Source: Cucumis sativus
Lineage: Eukaryota > Streptophyta > Magnoliopsida > Cucurbitales > Cucurbitaceae
Length of the DNA stretch: 64,000 nucleotides
Direction: 5' to 3'
Assembly (NCBI RefSeq): GCF_000004075.3
Contig: NC_026657.2
Location: 8,680,001-8,744,000 of the forward strand
Shown here: one piece after another, positions 27,233 through 39,079 of the stretch
How the letters are laid out: every line of letters begins with the position of its first letter
Numbering within the stretch: position 1 is the stretch's first letter
Position numbers and translations under genes: made by a program
Notes under the pieces: generated by a model
Database searches by the model: none
Told to the model about the DNA's origin: nothing
Seen by the model: the letters and a program-made list of their open reading frames with translations, nothing else

Positions 27233-30200
27233 TCACATGCCAGTGTTTGCATGAATAAAATTGAATATTTGTTGAACTGAGCTTGCTATATCTTCAGCGG
27301 TAAATCTTGATTCGCTAGCTATCTGTTCACCATATAGTAAAAAATAATTATTTTTTAACTACAAAATTGCTAAAATTCTTCATTCTTATAAATAAAATAT
27401 TTTTGTTTTTTAATCAATGATGAAAAAGAAACTGCCAATTCTATTTTCATTCAACAAATCCAATAAATTGTGTATGAAGTGTTATTGGTTCTAAAAGTGT
27501 ATATGATATGTCATATCAACAAATATAAGATACATTTTTTTTAATGATTTTATTAAATTGAAAAAAAAAACAATAATAAGATGTTTAACCAAAATGGGAA
27601 AAAAATAAACACCTATAAAAATGCTGCTTCCATTTAATAACTATTAAATTTGGTTTTTAATGTTTAAGAATTGAAATTAATTATAAATATTTTTAATTAC
27701 TAGATATTTTAAAATCTAAAAAAAAAAAAAAACAGTTTTGAAATACTTGGTTATCTTTTTTTTTAAATGTGACTATAAATTAAATGTTATGTTAGAGAAT
27801 AAAATATATACAAAAAACAATTATAAAAACTCCTTTATCAAATCAACATTTCACTTTTTAGTTAAAATATATATATATATATATATATATTGAATGAACT
27901 AAAATATTAAACAAATTTTAAATTCATGAATGAGTTAAAAAAATATAAAAATTCAAAAAATTAAATCAAATAAAAATGAGTTTAAAAGAAAGGATAATTG
28001 TTCGAACCTTGACGTTGAAAGAATAAAGAACAGTTTGTTCAATGGTGGTGATATTTGTATGAAGAATATTTAGTTGAAGATCTTCAAGTGCTGCGATGGC
28101 TTTGATGAGTTGTCCCGGTCGTCTTCTTGATAGGATTTTTATCATAGCGTCAAACCCTACTACCTTCACTTCCACGTCTGCAAGGCACGATTTGCTTTCT
28201 GCTGTCGTTTCAAATATTTGTGCATCGTTTTGATGGCCTGGAAAATTAACTGCTCCTGGTGGTAGAAATGGAGGTTGTTGCTGCGGTGGTGTGTCCGCAG
28301 CTTGCACTATTGGTGGTTCTCCTAAAAGACGACGTCGTTTTTGGGATTCTAGACATTGTAGGAGTTGCTCTAACTCTCTCACGAACTCGATTGCTCCACC
28401 GATTATGGAAGCTTGATCTCCCTACAATATGTTAATTTACTTAACTAAATGTGTTTGTAGTTAATTTCTCATCAATATGAAAATATAGTTTTTATTTTTG
28501 AAGTATGGGTTGGTTTAATTAAATTGATTTCCTGTCAACTTTTTACAACAATTTATCTTGACGTGCCATATACGAAGAAATAAAGATAATATTTTAGTTT
28601 TCAAAATAGGACTTGATTTTTTATAAAAAAATATTGATAAAACATATATATAAACTAAGAATTTTAGTATCAATTTAACTAATTTTCAAAAACAAAAACA
28701 AAAACAAAATGAAGGAACTCTTGTAATCAAATCAATTTCATCTTTCTCATTACTTGAAATAGATTTTTCTCTAAGAAAAATTATATTTGTCTATTCACCA
28801 ATGATTTTCTATCTTACATATTTGATTTATTTTCTAAAAATCAATACATCCAAAACAAGTTCTTTATAATCAAACTTTTATTTGGGTTTTGAATTTTGAA
28901 AACATCCTAAATAAAAGAAATTCGTAGGTAAAAATAATCTATATACAAACATAATTTTAAAAAATAAAAAGTTCACAAACCAAGTTTAATTATGTACCAC
29001 TCGGATGAGTTATATATCAATTATATTTTGTTTGTTAATTTCTCTCTCAAAACTAATAACAAATGAATTATAATTGTTGCAATATTCTCACATCATAATC
29101 AATTAAAAAAAAGAAATACACATTAAAATGAACGTACCCTTTGAACGTAAGAACCAGGCATGAGAGATCGCAGAACACGAAGATGCTCATTCATCTGCTT
29201 CCTTCGGTTTCTCTCCACCGCAATATGTGTCATCCTTTGACTCTCCACTTCTTCACTTGTCTTCACCGTTCGTCCTCTTTTCCTTTTGTTATTATTATTA
29301 TTATTCCCATTGTTCCCATTATTGTTGTTGTTGTTGTTGTTACTCCTAAAATTCTCCTCTTCTAATTCCCCAACAACTAACGATCTCCCTCCTATCTCCG
29401 CCGCTTCCTCCGTCTCTCCGCCCCCCGCCGTGTCCTCCACCCTCTCGTTATTTAAAACTGGGAATTTTAGGAAGTAGACCGGGTCGATGCCGGGGGGTTC
29501 GCTATCGTCGTCGTCGAAGCGGTTGAGACTGAGCTTGGGACCGAAGTCGGCGAACTGCATAACCTCGCCAAAGCTAAGCTTGTCCGGAGAGGTAATTGGG
29601 TTGGGCGGAAAGTAGGTGAGGATTCCGGTGGAGTTGTCGGCGGAGGTTTCGAAATTAGGGCGAGACCTCATGAATTGGTCTTGGTTATTGTACAGATCTT
29701 GGTGGCTGGAGAAACTTGGAGCCATAGAGCCTTCGTTCTGTGGGAAAATAATATGTAATATATATATATATATATATATATTATATTATCTTCAAATTAA
29801 AATTGTGGGATTTACAGAATATTTATATTTTCATTATTGTTTCTTGCGTTGGCCCACTAACTATTTTTTTTATTGTTGGATTGAAATTCTTTGAGAAAAT
29901 ACGAAATTTTATGCAACATTTTTTCTTGTTTGTTCTTATATTATATTATATTATAATATATATATATATGTTAGAAAATAATGAAAAAAATTTGACAAAA
30001 TTAGCATAGGTATTGTTTTGTATTTCAACACTAACATAGTTTTATAAAATTTATAATTTTATTTTTTTCGGAGTCAATCGTGATGGAGATCTAGTCTGAT
30101 ATTATTCACAAATTTTTTGTCACCGAAAATATGAAGGATTCTTAAAATTCAAAATCTTACTTTCCAACGTGTTGATTTTACAAAAATATCGATACAACTG

Positions 30201-31544
30201 TTGTATCGATTCTTATAATTTTTTTAATCTAATCATTACATAAATCTGGAAAGAAGGTAAATTAATTGTAATTTTAACTAATAGTTTTATATTTCATATA
30301 TGATTTTTTAAACTAAATTTAGAAGAGGGTGATAATAAAGTTAAAATTGATACAAAACATTGAAATTTATGGTGATAAATTGATTTTTTTCCCTTCCAAA
30401 AGTATAGAATATAATAAAGAGATGAGTACAGAATTAGAGAGATAATTAGAAATTTAGACAAATTAATTACAAATTTTGAGATGAGATTTTTTGTTGTTTG
30501 GGTTGAAAAATGATTAGGAAGGATAATTAAGATTTTTATTTAAAAGACATCAATGATTGTTAGTGTTTACATAAAATTTGTATTGCTTTTATAAGAAAAT
30601 TTTGTAATATTCAAGAAGTAAGAAAGAGCAATTTCAACAACTTAAAAGCACTTCTAAAAATATATTTACAATTAAACAAAAAAATTACATTTTATTCCCA
30701 AAGTGGTGTTATGATAATTGTTTCACTTTAAAATACATTTCTTCAAAAGGCATTCTATAAGGTAACACAAAAAAATGTCACACATAAACAGACAATGTAT
30801 ATACATATAAATTTTGAGACCACCCCTAATGAATCAAAAACATATTCCTACCAAATTAATGTAACACAAAATATCCCCATTTTTTCATCAATTCATTTTT
30901 TATTTTATCCCACCCAAAAAATACACTAAATTAAGAAGTTTTTTTTAAAATAGAAAAATCGATAAACTAACGTCAATTTACTAACCCTTAATTTTTTTAA
31001 AAATTAATAATATCGTAATTATTATATTTTTTAAGTTTTAGGTTCAGTTCAATAACTATTTTGTTTACTAATAATCATACTATTTCTACTTTTAAATTTA
31101 TTTATTCTTTATTATCTACCTATTTACCAATAAGTTCTAAGAAATGACGAAGAAATAGACTTAATTTTACAAAAAAAAAAAAACAAAATTATTACCAAAT
31201 AAAATCTTAAAAATCAACTTATATTTGCAAAATTTTAATACAAATATTATATGCGAAAAAAAAGGACTAATCCAATATTATGATTAATAAAATAGCATAA
31301 AATTAATTTAAAATAGAGCAATAAAAGAAACAAAGGATTCAAATTTTTTTAGGTGAATAAGATCATTAGACATAGAAAATACATCAATCATATATTTTTA
31401 CCACTAATTCAAAAGAAACGAACAGTTTTAAATCTATCGAATATACGAACACTATACAACATAGAATATAGAATAGGAATTGAAAAGAGAATACATATAT
31501 AAGGAAAAGAGTATAGTTACCGAGTAGTTATCGTCTTTTTCCAT
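27233..31544 (-). CDS. FAMA: FAMA-type bHLH transcription factor (guard-cell fate)
   Basis: Minus-strand coding exons 31544-31521 (MEKDDNYS), 29737-29138, 28421-28008 and 27322-27233 give 375 residues. FAMA is a nuclear bHLH that ends the guard mother cell division and sets guard-cell identity, working as a heterodimer with SCRM/ICE1. Seen here: an N-terminal [11 protein letters not shown] and [14 protein letters not shown] block shared with FAMA, an Asn-rich run, a basic region with [15 protein letters not shown] (about 173-187), a helix-loop-helix crossing the exon 2/3 border, LQCLE (229-233, the LxCxE motif that binds RBR), and a C-terminal ACT-like part ([26 protein letters not shown]). 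It is shorter than Arabidopsis FAMA (414), ending HANTGM without the usual tail. The first intron is 1783 bp. The distinctive LxCxE and FKFPVLN blocks separate it from SPCH and MUTE. Confidence 0.96.
29284..29343 (-). repeat. Trinucleotide run coding an Asn-rich tract in FAMA
   Basis: AAC/AAT repeats encode about 20 residues that are nearly all Asn, broken by two Gly, between the acidic region and the basic region. Such runs are length-variable between individuals. Confidence 0.85.
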
Positions 31545-31840
31545 CGGGTTTACTAAATGCATATATGCATACAACACTCCAAACTTTAATCAAACCAATT
31601 CAATTTCTTTCCTCTTTTTCACCTCAACACCATTCTCATCTCTTTCCTCCCAACTTTTTCCTTCACCTGAAAAACAACCCATCAAAATAATAACAAAATT
31701 ATCGTTCTTACTAAATAGACATTTTCATATATAACCAAAATGAACCTTACCAGGCGCATGTTAGGAAATTTTGAGGGCCCAAAAGTGGGGTTTGTAGAGA
31801 GAGAAAATTGAGTGGAAATTTTTGTAATTGGTGAAGGGTT

Positions 31841-31850
31841 TTATATATAG
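31841..31850 (-). promoter_or_regulatory. TATA box of FAMA
   Basis: CTATATATAA on the minus strand, about 300 bases before the start codon. The interval contains a pyrimidine-rich leader and a possible 5'-UTR intron: donor GCCTG/GTAAGG at about 31752 and an acceptor AG near 31666. Confidence 0.55.
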
Positions 31851-31859
31851 AGATAAGAA

Positions 31860-34370
31860 AGGAAGAGGAGCCTAAGGGGATTAATAAATTAAATTCTGAG
31901 CTCACATTTTCACCTCTTATATTAATGTGTGTCACACTCCCAACCTTAACAACGCTCTTCACTTTTCATGAACCTTATTAAGAAGAGCCACCCATTGTAT
32001 CCTTTTTACCTTTTTGAATTTTCAACTTCTTCAATCTTCATTATTATGTTTATATATATATATATTAGCTTTTTCTTCATGAATTTTGAAATCATATTTA
32101 CAATAATTATTATTGTTATTATTTAGTCAATTATGAATTGAGATTAAATGAACCACAGCACTTGAAAAACTCAAGCACTCAAATGGCAGCTTGGTTCTTC
32201 TATCTGAAAGCTTTATTTGTTATTACATTAATCCTTGGTTGGAGATTGCATTTATGCAAATGTAACAATTAAGTTCAAAATATTAGCGTTTAGTGTGTAA
32301 AGATATTTTTAAAAAATTGTTAATATAACAAAACTACGATAACAAGAATATATTAGTTATATGACTCATTTGAGTTCTAAAACTCAAAACCAAGAGAGAG
32401 TGTACTCTAAAGGTATTGTGCCTTTTTGTATTTTTGTTTTTGTTGAAAATTATTGATGAGACTGCAACAAGGTGAATTTTGTATCGTATGAATGAAGGAC
32501 AAACAACAAAGATAATTCAATTTTGCATTAGAGATGCCTACAAATTCTTGAATAATCCACGTCCAACCGTTATCTCGTGACCGTTTCATTGAGAGTCGAA
32601 ACTTATCCAATATGGAATTTTGCTACTTTACGACTCTCTTCTCGTCTACGAAAGCTTTATTTGACACCAGCTACTGCATTTATAGAGCTAAAATACTGAA
32701 ATTTCTTTTCCATCACACTCTATGTATCACATGAAATTGAGTTAATGAGATACACATGAGGTTGAAACAGGTAAAAAGTAAAGTTGAGAAAGCACCCTTT
32801 ACAAAGTTAATCACATGATACAAGTGAAACCACCAAGCAAAAAGGGGGAAGATCTTTACACATGAAAAGAAGAGGTGAAAGTGATGGTCAAAGTAAACAT
32901 CTGAGACCTAGCTACACAGTTGTACAATCTATAAAAACGATCCTGGTCGAGACGTCGAGTAAGGTCGTTCCAGAGAGCTCTTAATATTTCTGAACTGTTC
33001 TCTCATTATTATGGAATATTGAACTATCACTGCTCAAAACCAGCAACAAAGAACTTCAATGTCATAACAGGAACATTCACAAGTTGTCCCAATTAAAAAA
33101 GTTTGATGGAATTCTCCTAATGATTAATAACAAAGAATCCGGTGAAGAAGAACAGTGGTTGACCTTCCATAAGAGGCCTGGAATGAAAGACTCTGAATAA
33201 GTTAATAAAAAAGAACAACAAAATTGGTAAGGTGTCAATGAAGAAGGGTAACAGCCTCCATCCTAGCACCACAACCAGTACAAAATCTTGTTGTACTACA
33301 TGTTTGTGCATACGAGTTAGCTTGCATGTAGGTGGACTATTCTTACAAGGAAGATGCTACTATATTTGGTTTCTAAGATAATTTGTACGACATTGAATCT
33401 TAGGTAGGTGGTAATGTAAAACTGACTAAATAAGTAGGGTGTCAATGGTACGCCCTACTACGTTTGGTTGTCAAGATAACTCATACGTACGATATTAGAT
33501 TCTAGTTCGATGGTCACCATCACTTGAAATCATTTCCCATGAACCTTTTTATCTGTTTACACGATTCTTATTGGATGGTAAGCCAACCCATGATAGTTTT
33601 TGGGAAGAACAATCATTTAGGAGAAAACTCATGATAGTATCAACCTTAACAGGCACAAGTGTGCCATAATATAAAAAAAAGATCAGTTTTCAGAAGCAGG
33701 AATATTCGAGGATAACCTGGCCAAGATTTCCAAAGATCGCTTGTGCTCTGATTTAATCTATGGTTGGCTATCGCTTTGCCAAAGAATTAGGGGAAGAATA
33801 ACATCAGATCCAACAAACTGTTTTATAAACTTGTCCGGAACTGAATTTTATTTCAAATACTTTATAGGGTGTAAAGAGGGTAGTTTTAGAATTAAAAGAA
33901 AAGAATCAAACATGCACCAACAAAACAACTAGTAGTTATACATCAATAAACATGAAGTTAGGAGCCTAGAAAGTCTCAAAAGAATGGACTTGCTACATTT
34001 GGATAGACTCTCAAGTCTTAAACAGATGACTGTTTAGCCTAGGTTTACTTCATGAAATGTTTCCTAAGAGTTGTTTGAGACTTAAATGCATAGCAAAAAG
34101 ACAAGTGCAAACCCAAGTGAGGTGAGATTCATAATAAACAAGGCATATAAAGGGGTAAAAGAATGCCCCAAAAGGATTCATTTATTAGAACTCTTGAATC
34201 TTCAGTTCATCTTTACAGTTTGTGGCGCACGGAGGCCTAAAAGTTTCTTGAACCCCAAGTGCAAATCATGTATAAAGACAACACAAAGACCACTAAAAGC
34301 TTGTGTAGAACAAGACATAAAAGATCACAAAGACAGAGTACAAGCACAGGTGGTTATCGTTTTTCTTTTT
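31860..34370. other. FAMA upstream region and intergenic DNA
   Basis: The first 1 kb or so would hold FAMA regulatory sequence. No gene is supported. At 33345-33530 there is a faint tandem duplication of roughly 120 bp (GATGCTACTATATTTGGTTT..ACGACATT..TTAGGTAGGTGGT against CGCCCTACTACGTTTGGTTG..ACGATATT..TTCGATGGT). Confidence 0.45.
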
Positions 34371-34374
34371 GGGT

Positions 34375-34490
34375 TCATCGACATGTGGGGGGATCCGAAC
34401 CTCTGACCTCTCGGCCGAAAATGTATGCTTGTTAACGATTTCATGTGTTAAGTATCTTCCTAGACAATCACCTTTGGTCACATCACATTG
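34375..34490 (-). mobile_element. Possible tRNA-derived SINE fragment
   Basis: On the minus strand, GGTTCGGATCC (34401-34391) is close to the Pol III B box GGTTCGANTCC. About 70 bases earlier lies TGACCAAAGG, a weak A-box match. Downstream is a run of C then AT-rich DNA. It shares its A-to-B spacing with the candidate in the cytochrome b5 intron. No target duplications were identified. Confidence 0.35.
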
Positions 34491-36180
34491 GAATATAAAC
34501 CGAATTCATGGTGAAGAACCCAAAATCAAACTAGCATGTTAAAATTTAAAACCCTATAGATTATGAAAACTTCACCTATGCCATACTATTTGTACAAAAT
34601 TGCCAAGAGCAGCATCAATCATGGAAGAAATATCCACAAAATGCGTGTAGGAAATATGAAAGAAATGGAAAAATGCTCGAGCAAGTGAGGTATTGTAAAT
34701 GTATTGGACAAAAAGACAGTTATATATGAAGTGAAAAAATTGAACCAGAAATTTTCAAACAGATTACTCTTATCGTCTTTTGACCGTGATAGATCGAAAA
34801 ATTGAAAAACCGATTATCATTAGAGTGAACCTTGATAGATCAAAAAAATCGACCAAATCGATTGTCTTGATGGGTGTGACATTCTAGTAAGAAATGTGAC
34901 AAAGAGCAATGTCACATTCACATCAAGAAAGACGCACATCCTACTAAGTAAACTTTGATCCATCAAAACCAATTAATAACACAATTCAGCTCAATAACAA
35001 CTTTTGATGGCAACACAAATTCGTTGACCGTCTAATTAAAAAATTAGGTTGTAACGATCTCATAGTCCAATACTTTATCATTAGTTTAAAATTTTTCTCC
35101 CAACTTCAAAACAGAAGCTACTGTACTATCTAATTGGAAAACAGTTAAGTTTGTTAGTGCATTAAATCAAGAGATAAATCCATACAATTAACTCTTAGTT
35201 TTCTCTCTTTTAATAAAATTGAAAGTCTACTATTAAATGAATGCAACCAAACAAATTTATGGATCAAATTTATTCATCTTACCAAAAATGAATAAAGTGA
35301 AGCTCCATTGGTCACTATTTTACCTAAAATTTAATTTTCTTGATCCAAGTTGATAAGTTTAGTTACACAAATTTATTGTTATTATTTTTTTAACAAACCA
35401 AAATAAATTTAGTCAATGTAATTTGAAATTTGCCTTTATTTAATTCATAAACTTCAAAATTATTAATTTTACCGAAGAAAAAAAAAAGTGATAGACAATG
35501 ATCATGAAAGAAGAAAACACAAAAAAATAAGACTAAATTTTGTAAGTTTGGTTGACAAATGATATAGACAAAGTCTGCTTCTTACACAATCTAAAACGGA
35601 ATTCTAATGATAAATGATTTTGTAACCATTTTCAAATTCGTGTTTGGTAACATAACTTCAAAGATCTAAACTCAAAATTTAGCAAAGTCTATCAATGACA
35701 AACCTCTATAACTAATAGACAAAATAAAAATGTTGTTATTACAATTGGTTATTATCGTTGAGGTTGATAGCATTACAATTACACTTATATGTTAACATTT
35801 AAAATCTAATTGTTATATATGTTAGGGTTTCTTATTTGAAATGAATAAATGTATAAAAGGGAATTGGAGTTGGCAGCAAACAAACCCTAGAAATCCCCCA
35901 CATAAAATTATGTCAAAGGTCAAAATGTAAATTATCTTCAAACTAGAATGGGGGATGTGTTTTTAGTGATGGTGGGGAGTTTGCACGTTGTTGCCAACCA
36001 ATTCTGACCATATTTTTGTTATTGGGCTTTAGAAATCGTGTTTGTTTCGTTGGTTGGTTTGGTCTACTGAAGGAAAAAGGGGCAGCCATTTCCAATTCCC
36101 CATGTACCTACTACCAAATCTCAATTTTCAGTTTGACAATCCACAATTCTCCATTTGCTTAATTACCCCTTTCCCCTTTC
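34491..36180. other. Intergenic DNA
   Basis: AT-rich, no coding signal. Around 34780-34860 the motif GATAGATCRAAAAATTGA recurs twice in a short degenerate repeat. Confidence 0.5.
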
Positions 36181-36181
36181 T

Positions 36182-36190
36182 GTATATATT
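36182..36190 (+). promoter_or_regulatory. TATA box of cytochrome b5 gene
   Basis: GTATATATT about 120 bases before the start codon at 36303, followed by a CT-rich leader (TTCTTCTTCTTCCTC) typical of plant 5' UTRs. Confidence 0.55.
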
Positions 36191-36302
36191 GTTTGTTTCT
36201 CTTCTTCTTCTTCCTCTTTCATCCTTGTTTTCTTCGCCCACTTTCCCCTTTCCTCTGCTTCTCAATCGGATCCAATCCGACCCATCAATCCAATTCCACG
36301 TA

Positions 36303-38861
36303 ATGGGTAGCGGAGAAAAGGTCTTCACTTTGAAGGAAGTCGCTGAACACAACAATCACAAGGATTGTTGGCTCATCATCAGTGGCAAGGTATAATCCCA
36401 CCTACCCTTTTTGTTATTCTTCTTTTCTTTTTTCTTTTCTTTTGGATCTATGATTTTTTTTCAATTTACTTGCTGATTTTGTTACTTTTTGGGTTGATCT
36501 TTTACTTTTTGGTGGATTCTTGTTCTCTTTGTGGTGCTGGAGTTCACTTTTGTTTTGGATTTTGTTTGAGATTTCAGATTTGTTGTTCTTTTGTTCTTAT
36601 TGAACTGGTTGATTTTGACTTTGGATGTTACTTCTGGCATTCTAATGTTGTATTGAACTGTTAGATTAGATCTGTGATTTCTGGACTGGAGTTCGTGGTT
36701 ATTTGTTGTTGGTTGTATTGACTTAAGCTTTTTTAGATTACAACAGTGATTATTTGTTATTGCTTGTGATGGTATTTCCTAGTTCAGTGATTATTGAGTC
36801 ATTAACAGTCACTTAGATCTTGCTTTAGTTTTTAAGTGTTGTGAATATGTGTAAAAGAGTAAACCTAGCCACTTATGTTTGTTGATTCAATGGTGCTAGA
36901 AACTTGGTTTTGCTATTGGATTTATTTGAAAACTTTTGTATAGAAACGGTAAGAAAACAAACACAAACCAAAAAGATGAAATAAGTGAAATAGTTACCAA
37001 ATAAGGTGTGACATGTTTTGGATATTGTTGTTGTTGCCAAAGAGATGTTGGATTTGTGACTTCTGAGCTGGAGACAATCTTCACTTTCAAACTTTGTAGC
37101 CAGCTTTTGAACTTTTATGTTTTGATATCCATCTGTACTGTTTTTTTGTGTAAGATCCTTTGAAAGGGGAGAAAATTTCGTGAGTTAAAAGTACTGTGTG
37201 TCCTTAGATCCTCCCTAACCATTAAATCTTAAGACCATTGGATCCTAGGATTTACTGCCCATTTAAAACTCAGGTATCTCATGGTACATTGTTGTCGAAA
37301 TTAACCGATTTATGTCTGTTTCCTTGATGATAACTCTTCAAAACTACCAATGCTTATTTGTTTCGAGCTAAAGATAGCAATGAGCTGAGGATTCATATGT
37401 AAAAATGCTTAATCCTCGGTTATTTTGTCCCCTACTCATCGGCATATTGGGTCCATTGCATATTTTTTTAATGAGAAGTAAAACCTTCAGCCATGATATT
37501 TGTGGATTTCTTCACTGTTTTCTAAACCTATGGTGATATATCAGTAACGATACTCATTACTATGATTATGCATATTAATTGAGAGAGGGATGTATCCATA
37601 AATTAAAACTTACCTGTGGCCTATTATGAACAGATTCTTTAGTTGAAATTAAAATTTTCCATTTCTTTCCTTGAGAGGTAGCACTAGTGGTAAGGGCTTG
37701 GGACACTTGAGACTTTAAAGATACCTTACCTACTAAACTAAGGTCTTGGGTTCAAATTCTTAGATGGATAACTTAGGCTTGATAATTGTTTAGTTTTTCA
37801 GATTTATTGTTTCTTCCTAATTTTTGTATTGTGACTTTTATCTTTTCAAAGAATACTTGAATTTTTAGTCCAATTCTAAAAACTTTTGAAAGCTTTGAAA
37901 ACTAATGCGTTATTTGATAACTATTCTGTAATTACTCGTGATTTTCATGTTTCTTATATAAACATACGAATCTTTACTCAATTTCTAAAATTTGACTTTG
38001 ATTTTGAAAACACTTTGAAATTCTAGACAACAAAACATGTAAACCAATGGATGATAGTTGTGTTTATAGGTTTTATTTTTAAAAATCAAATGGTTACCAA
38101 ATGGAGTTTTAGTTTTTAAAAATTGGCTCGATTTTTTTAAATATAGATAGAAAGTGGATAACAAACCAAAAGACATTCGTACGTGGAAGTAGTATTATTA
38201 GCTTAATCTTCAAAAACCAAAACCAAATAGCTATCGAACAAAATATTGATAATTTAAAGCTCTTGTAGTTAGCCTCAGGAAGGGCAAAGGCTGCCCGGAG
38301 ATTAGCGAGGAGGGCCATAAAGAGGAAACTACCATTCCCATGACTTGCAGAAGCTGCATATATTATAAAATCATGTAGAATTCAACTAAGTTCATCCAAT
38401 TACTTACTTCAGTTGTCTTATCTTCTTGGTTCCTTAATTTATTTGCGCAGGTGTATGATGTGACCAAGTTTTTAGAAGACCACCCTGGTGGTGATGATGT
38501 TTTGCTATCAGCTACAGGTTTGCTATTTCAGCTTATTGATTTTCAGATCTAATTGGTATTGGTAACTCGTACTTATCGAATGCTGCTACCACTCGATCTT
38601 CGTCACACAGGGAAAGACGCAACCGACGACTTTGAAGACGTGGGGCACAGTGACAATGCAAGAGAAATGATGGATCAATACTACGTTGGGGAGATTGATT
38701 CTTCAACAATTCCAAAGAAGGTCGCCTACACGCCTCCAAAACAGCCTCATTACAATCAGGACAAGACATCCGAATTCATCATCAAGCTTCTCCAGTTCCT
38801 TGTCCCGCTTGCGATTTTGGGATTGGCAGTCGCCATACGCTTCTACACCAAACAAGCTTGA
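36303..38861 (+). CDS. CYB5: Cytochrome b5 (ER tail-anchored)
   Basis: Three exons (36303-36389, 38451-38517, 38611-38861) give 134 residues, the usual plant size. The soluble heme domain starts [13 protein letters not shown]; heme iron is held by His40 in DHPGGDD and His64 in DVGHSDNA. A Pro-rich linker ([10 protein letters not shown]) leads to one hydrophobic C-terminal anchor ([17 protein letters not shown]) with a short tail KQA, so it is a tail-anchored protein of the ER membrane. It supplies electrons to desaturases, hydroxylases and some P450s. Introns are GT..AG; the first is 2.06 kb and contains two repeat candidates. Which b5 isoform (CB5-B to -E type) it is cannot be settled from the sequence alone. 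Confidence 0.97.
37671..37800 (+). mobile_element. Possible tRNA-derived SINE in CYB5 intron 1
   Basis: TAGCACTAGTGG at 37679-37690 fits the Pol III A box (TRGYNNARNGG), and GGTTCAAATTC at 37748-37758 is close to the B box. Spacing is 67 bases, longer than in most tRNAs but possible for a tRNA-Ser/Leu type head. A T-rich tail follows. Confidence 0.4.
37900..38245. mobile_element. Possible MITE in CYB5 intron 1
   Basis: The left end (GTTATTTGATAACTATT) and right end (AACCAAATAGCTATCGAAC) are imperfect inverted repeats, and the inside contains several AAACCAAA/TTTGGTT-like stretches. This pattern (a 'gets to TTTGGTAACCATT' end) is common in plant MITEs. No clear target duplication. Confidence 0.3.
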
Positions 38862-39052
38862 TTCTCTTGAGGTAACCTTAGAGACTTTTAAACTTCGTTA
38901 GATTGTTAGTTGTCGATTTTTATGCTGTTGCTAATGATCAGTTCGTTCATCAATGTCGTTTCTTGGTTATAAAATGCAGACAGTGAGTGTTCTTCATTTC
39001 CAACTTCCTCTAGATTTGTCATATTTAATGTTCCTCTATATTTAATTTTCAT

Positions 39053-39058
39053 AATAAA
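39053..39058 (+). terminator. Poly(A) signal of CYB5
   Basis: AATAAA about 190 bases after the stop codon, in an AT-rich 3' UTR. Confidence 0.6.
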
Positions 39059-39079
39059 GATGGTCGAGATTTTGTTATC

